NCBI GenBank assembly: GCA_002694245.1
Contig: NZLM01000046.1
Coordinates: forward strand, 1-8,964
Direction: 5' to 3'
Length of the DNA: 8,964 nt
DNA from: Methanobacteriota archaeon
GTDB lineage: Archaea; Thermoplasmatota; Poseidoniia; Poseidoniales; Poseidoniaceae
The position numbers and the translations under genes were made by a program. Below, piece after piece: positions 7,201-8,964 of this stretch. Each line of letters starts with the position of its first letter. Within the stretch, counting starts at the first letter, position 1. The notes under the pieces are model-generated. The model was not told where the DNA came from. It worked only from the letters and a program-made list of their open reading frames with translations, and did no database searches.

Positions 7201-7779
7201 GGAATGATATGTGATGGTGTTGCTATTCATTTGGAATCTTATCGCATTGAAATGGGCAAAGGGCATCTTACCAAACAGAAGCATGATATGAGGTGCTCAG
7301 TTATACGAGAAAGTGGAGATTATACTGGAAAGGTTATTGTCAACATAAATAATTCAGACGGAAGATTTTCCAATATTATTGACAGGTCATATAACTGGGA
7401 CAGACCTGTAGAGGATCAATCTAATTCTGTAGTTGTAATAGGGTCAAGTATTTCTGGAGTATTAATCGTCTGCGTCGTTGTATATTTCATTGTTCGATCA
7501 CGCTCTGAAGACGAATTCTTTGATGGAGATGAAGATGTTGATACAGACCAGATAGAAACCAATGGTCCACCGGCTTCAATTAACCAATACGCAGTGGCTG
7601 AAACACAATTAGGTCCACCATCAACACAACTAATTACGCCTCAGGAGAATACTGCTCCGGGACCTACTGCTTCTGCAGTTCCCGTAGTTGATCCAGCAAT
7701 GGTTGAATATCAGAGACAGTTAGAGGAATACAACAAAAAAATGGCCGAATACGAAGCATGGCAAAATGCGCAAAATTGA
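4243..7779 (+). CDS. Giant membrane-anchored surface protein with Ig-like (CARDB/NEW3-like) modules
   Basis: 1178 residues. Residues 1-23 form a Sec signal peptide (basic start, hydrophobic core LLVALFVL, cleavage likely after ANA). About 28-170 is a CARDB-like module (VNIDLAVSDISV, later a segment ending DDPSNN). About 174-340 is a jelly-roll-like or MAM/concanavalin-like insert (opening DNCVDMSAWTSTGDW, closing GFWMDDLVIIYD). About 345-1055 holds several Ig-like modules of NEW3/CARDB character, shown by recurring phrases such as ITNTGNISARY, VENIGDATDVFTLSV, VTNNGNGQDNA, WNIGNAADS and repeated GW patterns (PAGWTHFF, PTGWQI, TGWTVEL, PEGWGM). A single membrane helix at about 1063-1084 is followed by an acidic then Pro/Gln-rich cytosolic tail of 94 residues. 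About a dozen N-glycosylation sequons lie in the external part. ATG 4243 has GAGG four bases upstream. Such proteins typically serve in adhesion or as cell-surface scaffolds; no catalytic motif is visible. Confidence 0.9.
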   Translation: MKRIVAPLLVALFVLSAMPVANAASGRAVNIDLAVSDISVSYPDSVNESLYKMFSSNYPIIGFNKPESLYVTDGVVGVEINLNIVIDNLGTVQSGFVDVEVLVLHNEYTRFELLNTSKATSPITGSSSGSVDILWTPYYSGNHTLLITVSNTNGDDDPSNNLKSRHMTIAHSYDNCVDMSAWTSTGDWIVNSDTFISQSNSFHIGNGQYSTYSPLTTSTLTSPVLNLADDTPTHNAAIGYSFFYTGAAGSGDQMKGYIKDETGNWDETFTMQGVIDNNLLDGTEWQTFSAAYNGRNSPLIPVDGRHFHTTTQLRFQFTSDSIGEDIGFWMDDLVIIYDQAAKKKEYQVQLTGINALGGLPGDWSTTRMEITNTGNISARYTPIATGIPAGWTHFFSNPNGVSISSSGMELLPGEKKQFDLRVEIPENESQQNIQVNVNVTSNRYSDVESGISTVIKILPDRLPNIVLPEFTPRCTPGNTCSFPVTVENIGDATDVFTLSVTEKNLPTGWQINLALNQSTNILVRIDTPQHVWMTATIPLEAEPDVTGEVWLTATSTNDSRRFDQKAIEVAAAMISNAEVSPDNYLESNTIDAGSSVEVKFRIWNNASRIDIFTPIIDHNDVTGWTVELLNSPDLAISPGSSSTYTVRITAPITGQAGDVGPAITPKAMSLRSGQEITGQIWQELKVNTLHDLAIELLDSPIRLDPGTPMLIQLKVTNNGNGQDNAILDLPWTADSWQWWAISDGENVTMSIPLSVSYDLENEKMIDLWILLPTMEAPGEFHEITISVSSQNGLDQNPSDNSVLFEAVTEIKKEPRLDGYVPEIVAETNSTQSFSATAWNIGNAADSTIKARLVIQTSPPSNEVLGFISTNNGLSKSAGEWLNLNLGPTESVELIADIIISSNCELNTIISATIELVGGEDELGRPITKTLSAAILVGDRRSVDLVVTQHNVAEVISENSKVVWYNFSSTSTQNEIFEISANTPEGWGMICDGVAIHLESYRIEMGKGHLTKQKHDMRCSVIRESGDYTGKVIVNINNSDGRFSNIIDRSYNWDRPVEDQSNSVVVIGSSISGVLIVCVVVYFIVRSRSEDEFFDGDEDVDTDQIETNGPPASINQYAVAETQLGPPSTQLITPQENTAPGPTASAVPVVDPAMVEYQRQLEEYNKKMAEYEAWQNAQN

Positions 7780-7804
7780 CAGCCAAGTATTCTGACGGGT
7801 TGGC

Positions 7805-7984
7805 ATGAGTGAGCTGCCTGGTATTTGGTACGGCTTGCTATCTTTGGTTGCTATTTTCGGTACAGTAACTTGGATATTAGACAGGTTTTCTGACAAATTT
7901 GAGCTAAAAAGGATATTTGCATTCTGTGGAATTATATCTATGATATCCCTGCTTTACGTGACATTTACCACTGAGGGAATCTAA
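7805..7984 (+). CDS. 59-residue protein with two membrane segments
   Basis: A short gene read directly from the sequence. The protein starts MSELPGIWYGLLSLVAIFGT, has a first membrane helix at about 7-24, a charged hairpin turn (LDRFSDKFELKR), and a second membrane helix at about 37-54 (FAFCGIISMISLLYVTF), ending TTEGI. The basic and acidic turn between the helices suggests a helical hairpin. The ATG at 7805 follows GGGTTGG, a weak ribosome binding site, 25 bases after the giant surface gene. Its stop overlaps the next start as TAATG, and its Glu-Gly codons (GAGGGA) form the ribosome binding site of the next gene. That arrangement argues strongly for a real coding sequence. I recognise no family. 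It could anchor a partner, such as the PqqD-like protein, at the membrane; this is inference. Confidence 0.72.
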   Translation: MSELPGIWYGLLSLVAIFGTVTWILDRFSDKFELKRIFAFCGIISMISLLYVTFTTEGI

Positions 7985-8370
7985 TGATAGAGGGTGATTG
8001 GAGTAAATTCATACCAACTCGATTACCAGTTAATTGGGAGTATCGAGGTGAACCTGGGATACACCCCGAAATTGAAGGTATTACTGGAAGAAATGTCGTG
8101 TTTTTGATAGAGAAACGATTTACTAGATTTGAAAAAGTTCTTGCAAAGATATTGAGAGCACCAAAAATTGTCAAACGCCCAATGCACTATACTCAATCCA
8201 TGCTGTGGGAACTTATGGATGGAACGAGAACCTTCGAAGAAATTTGTATTGTGATGGATTCATTATATCACGAAGATGTCGCACCTGTTGAAGAGAGGGT
8301 AAAGGCATATCTCGAAGTATTTGTAAGACTAAATGTAGCAACCGTTCTAAAATTCAAAGAAGAAGAATGA
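7984..8370 (+). CDS. PqqD-like domain protein
   Basis: A 128-residue soluble protein. The C-terminal half, about 66-122, resembles the PqqD winged-helix fold: a hydrophobic start, then SMLWELMDGTRTFEEI (the typical xWxLxDGxRTxxEI pattern), a helix with Val/Met spacing, an ERV helix and a final LNVATVLKF strand. PqqD domains bind leader peptides in RiPP pathways, but many stand-alone members have no known client. The N-terminal half (PTRLPVNWEYRGEPG, later RFEKVLAKIL) is a conserved-looking extension seen in orphan PqqD-family proteins. The ATG at 7984 overlaps the preceding stop, with GAGGGA five bases upstream. No radical SAM enzyme, PqqC-like enzyme or obvious precursor peptide is in the window, so a RiPP role is not supported. 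Its 3' end overlaps the opposing arsC-like gene by 17 bases. Confidence 0.78.
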   Translation: MIEGDWSKFIPTRLPVNWEYRGEPGIHPEIEGITGRNVVFLIEKRFTRFEKVLAKILRAPKIVKRPMHYTQSMLWELMDGTRTFEEICIVMDSLYHEDVAPVEERVKAYLEVFVRLNVATVLKFKEEE

Positions 8371-8683
8371 GAATATTCTCGGGTGGCCTACCAATTACTG
8401 CCTCACCACCAGAGACCAATATTGGCCTCTGTACGCACTTAGGTTGAGACCGGATTAGTTCTTTAATCGATTCAACATCTTCAAAATCATACTTTTCTTT
8501 TTCAAAAACATCAGATTTTCTTATCACATCTGGCAAATTTGCTAATATTTCGAAGTCGTCCATGTGTACGCCTCTTTCTAAGTACCTATACTCCTCAAAT
8601 TCAACGCCTCTATCAATTAACAAAGATAGAGCTTGTCTTGATTTTGAGCACCGCGGATTATGGTAAAACCTCAATCGATTCAC
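8354..8683 (-). CDS. arsC: ArsC/YfgD-family arsenate-reductase-like protein
   Basis: A 109-residue glutaredoxin/thioredoxin-fold protein of the ArsC family. True ArsC reduces arsenate to arsenite with glutathione or glutaredoxin; the YfgD branch is common and often of unproven substrate. Visible features are FYHNPRCSKSRQAL with the active-site Cys12, the helix LSLLIDRGVEFEEYRYLE, QRPILV (position of the second arginine that contacts oxyanion) and IGRPPENILILL (third arginine). Length is as usual for the family. The start is uncertain: GTG 8683 has AGGA only one base upstream, whereas TTG 8674 has the same AGGA ten bases upstream and gives a typical N terminus (MRFYHNPRC). It begins seven bases after the FGE-domain gene, so the two are probably co-transcribed. 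No arsenite pump or ArsR regulator is visible, so redox repair or general thiol chemistry is equally possible. Confidence 0.9.
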   Translation of the reverse strand: MNRLRFYHNPRCSKSRQALSLLIDRGVEFEEYRYLERGVHMDDFEILANLPDVIRKSDVFEKEKYDFEDVESIKELIRSQPKCVQRPILVSGGEAVIGRPPENILILLL

Positions 8684-8690
8684 ATCCTAT

Positions 8691-8963
8691 CTAAATTGGT
8701 GCCCAAACAAGCCTTAATCCTATTGTATCGCTTTTTTTGGTCGAGACAATTACTCTCCTAGCACTAGAAGTAGTAGATTCTGATTCCATTAGCCAAGATC
8801 CGCCCTTAGCTACCCGTTTATCGCCATCCTCAGTACTGGTCCATTCAGATACATTACCATGACAATCATGAAGTCCCCATAGATTGGCTTTCTTTTGTCC
8901 GACTTCTCTTGTTGTAGCACCAGAGTTGCCTGCGTGCCATGCAACTTCGTCCAAGTCTGCATC
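8691..8963 (-). CDS. FGE-sulfatase (SUMF1/PF03781) domain protein, C-terminal part
   Basis: The last 90 residues of a protein whose start lies beyond the right window edge; an internal TTG at 8954 is not the real start. The C-type-lectin-like FGE fold is recognisable from WHAGNSGATTREVGQKKANL, then GLHDCHGNVSEWT, KRVAKGGSW, SARRV and the end GLRLVW. In true formylglycine-generating enzymes two cysteines follow GGS(Y/W) within about 15 residues. Here that stretch is LMESESTTSSARR with no cysteine, so oxidation of sulfatase cysteine is unlikely. Other family members (EgtB-, PvdO- or kinase-associated types) use the same fold for different reactions. The loop between SEWT and GGSW is also short. 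The substrate cannot be told from this part. It lies seven bases upstream of the arsC-like gene on the same strand. Confidence 0.88.
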   Translation of the reverse strand, partial: DADLDEVAWHAGNSGATTREVGQKKANLWGLHDCHGNVSEWTSTEDGDKRVAKGGSWLMESESTTSSARRVIVSTKKSDTIGLRLVWAPI

Positions 8964-8964
8964 T

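Noticed and set aside
7805..7984. 59-residue protein as a RiPP precursor for the PqqD-like protein
   Set aside because: It has two long hydrophobic helices, no leader/core layout and no Cys/Ser/Thr-rich or Gly-Gly motif, so a membrane protein is the better reading.
8354..8683. Arsenic-resistance operon
   Set aside because: Only the ArsC-like protein is present; no arsenite exporter, ArsR or ArsA is visible, and the YfgD branch need not act on arsenate.
8691..8963. Sulfatase-maturation role for the FGE-domain protein
   Set aside because: The catalytic cysteines are missing and there is no sulfatase gene in the window.

Overview
The window looks like a chromosomal fragment of a planktonic euryarchaeon. 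The best guess is Marine Group II/III (Candidatus Poseidoniales-like), and this placement is inference. The archaeal assignment itself is firm: there is a run of archaeal/eukaryotic-type ribosomal genes (S19e, L39e, L31e, S17e) with a PDCD5-family gene, and starts are preceded by GGAGG/GAGGTG-type ribosome binding sites. The base composition is moderately AT-rich. Genes are packed very tightly, and no stretch over 300 bases lacks a gene. I see no tRNA, rRNA, CRISPR array, insertion sequence or integrase.

Layout. (1) 3-660, plus strand: the 3' end of a methionine sulfoxide reductase B gene, followed after one base by an unusual 6-pyruvoyl-tetrahydropterin-synthase/QueD-family gene that has lost two of the three usual zinc histidines. 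(2) 716-3256, minus strand: one compact operon read S19e, PDCD5-like, L39e, L31e, S17e, an unrecognised 67-residue gene, then trmJ (tRNA 2'-O-methyltransferase). Stops and starts overlap or nearly touch, and several ribosome binding sites lie inside the upstream gene. (3) 3257-3346: a divergent promoter region. (4) 3347-8370, plus strand: a putative four-gene operon of cell-envelope character. It holds a sequon-rich protein with two membrane segments, a 1178-residue secreted and membrane-anchored protein built of Ig-like/CARDB/NEW3-like modules with one jelly-roll-like insert, a 59-residue protein with two membrane segments, and a 128-residue soluble protein with a PqqD-like domain. (5) 8354-8963, minus strand: an ArsC/YfgD-family thioredoxin-fold protein whose 3' end overlaps the PqqD-like gene tail to tail, preceded by the 3' part of an FGE-sulfatase-domain protein that lacks the catalytic cysteines and runs off the window.

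How the genes work together. The minus-strand operon is a translation module: ribosomal proteins, a nascent-chain/nucleic-acid-associated protein and a tRNA modification enzyme. The plus-strand operon is the least explained part. Its two large proteins are predicted to present glycosylated domains outside the cell and charged or coiled-coil tails inside, and the last two genes are translationally coupled by TAATG. It is the best candidate for an undescribed system, but the sequence alone gives no function for it.
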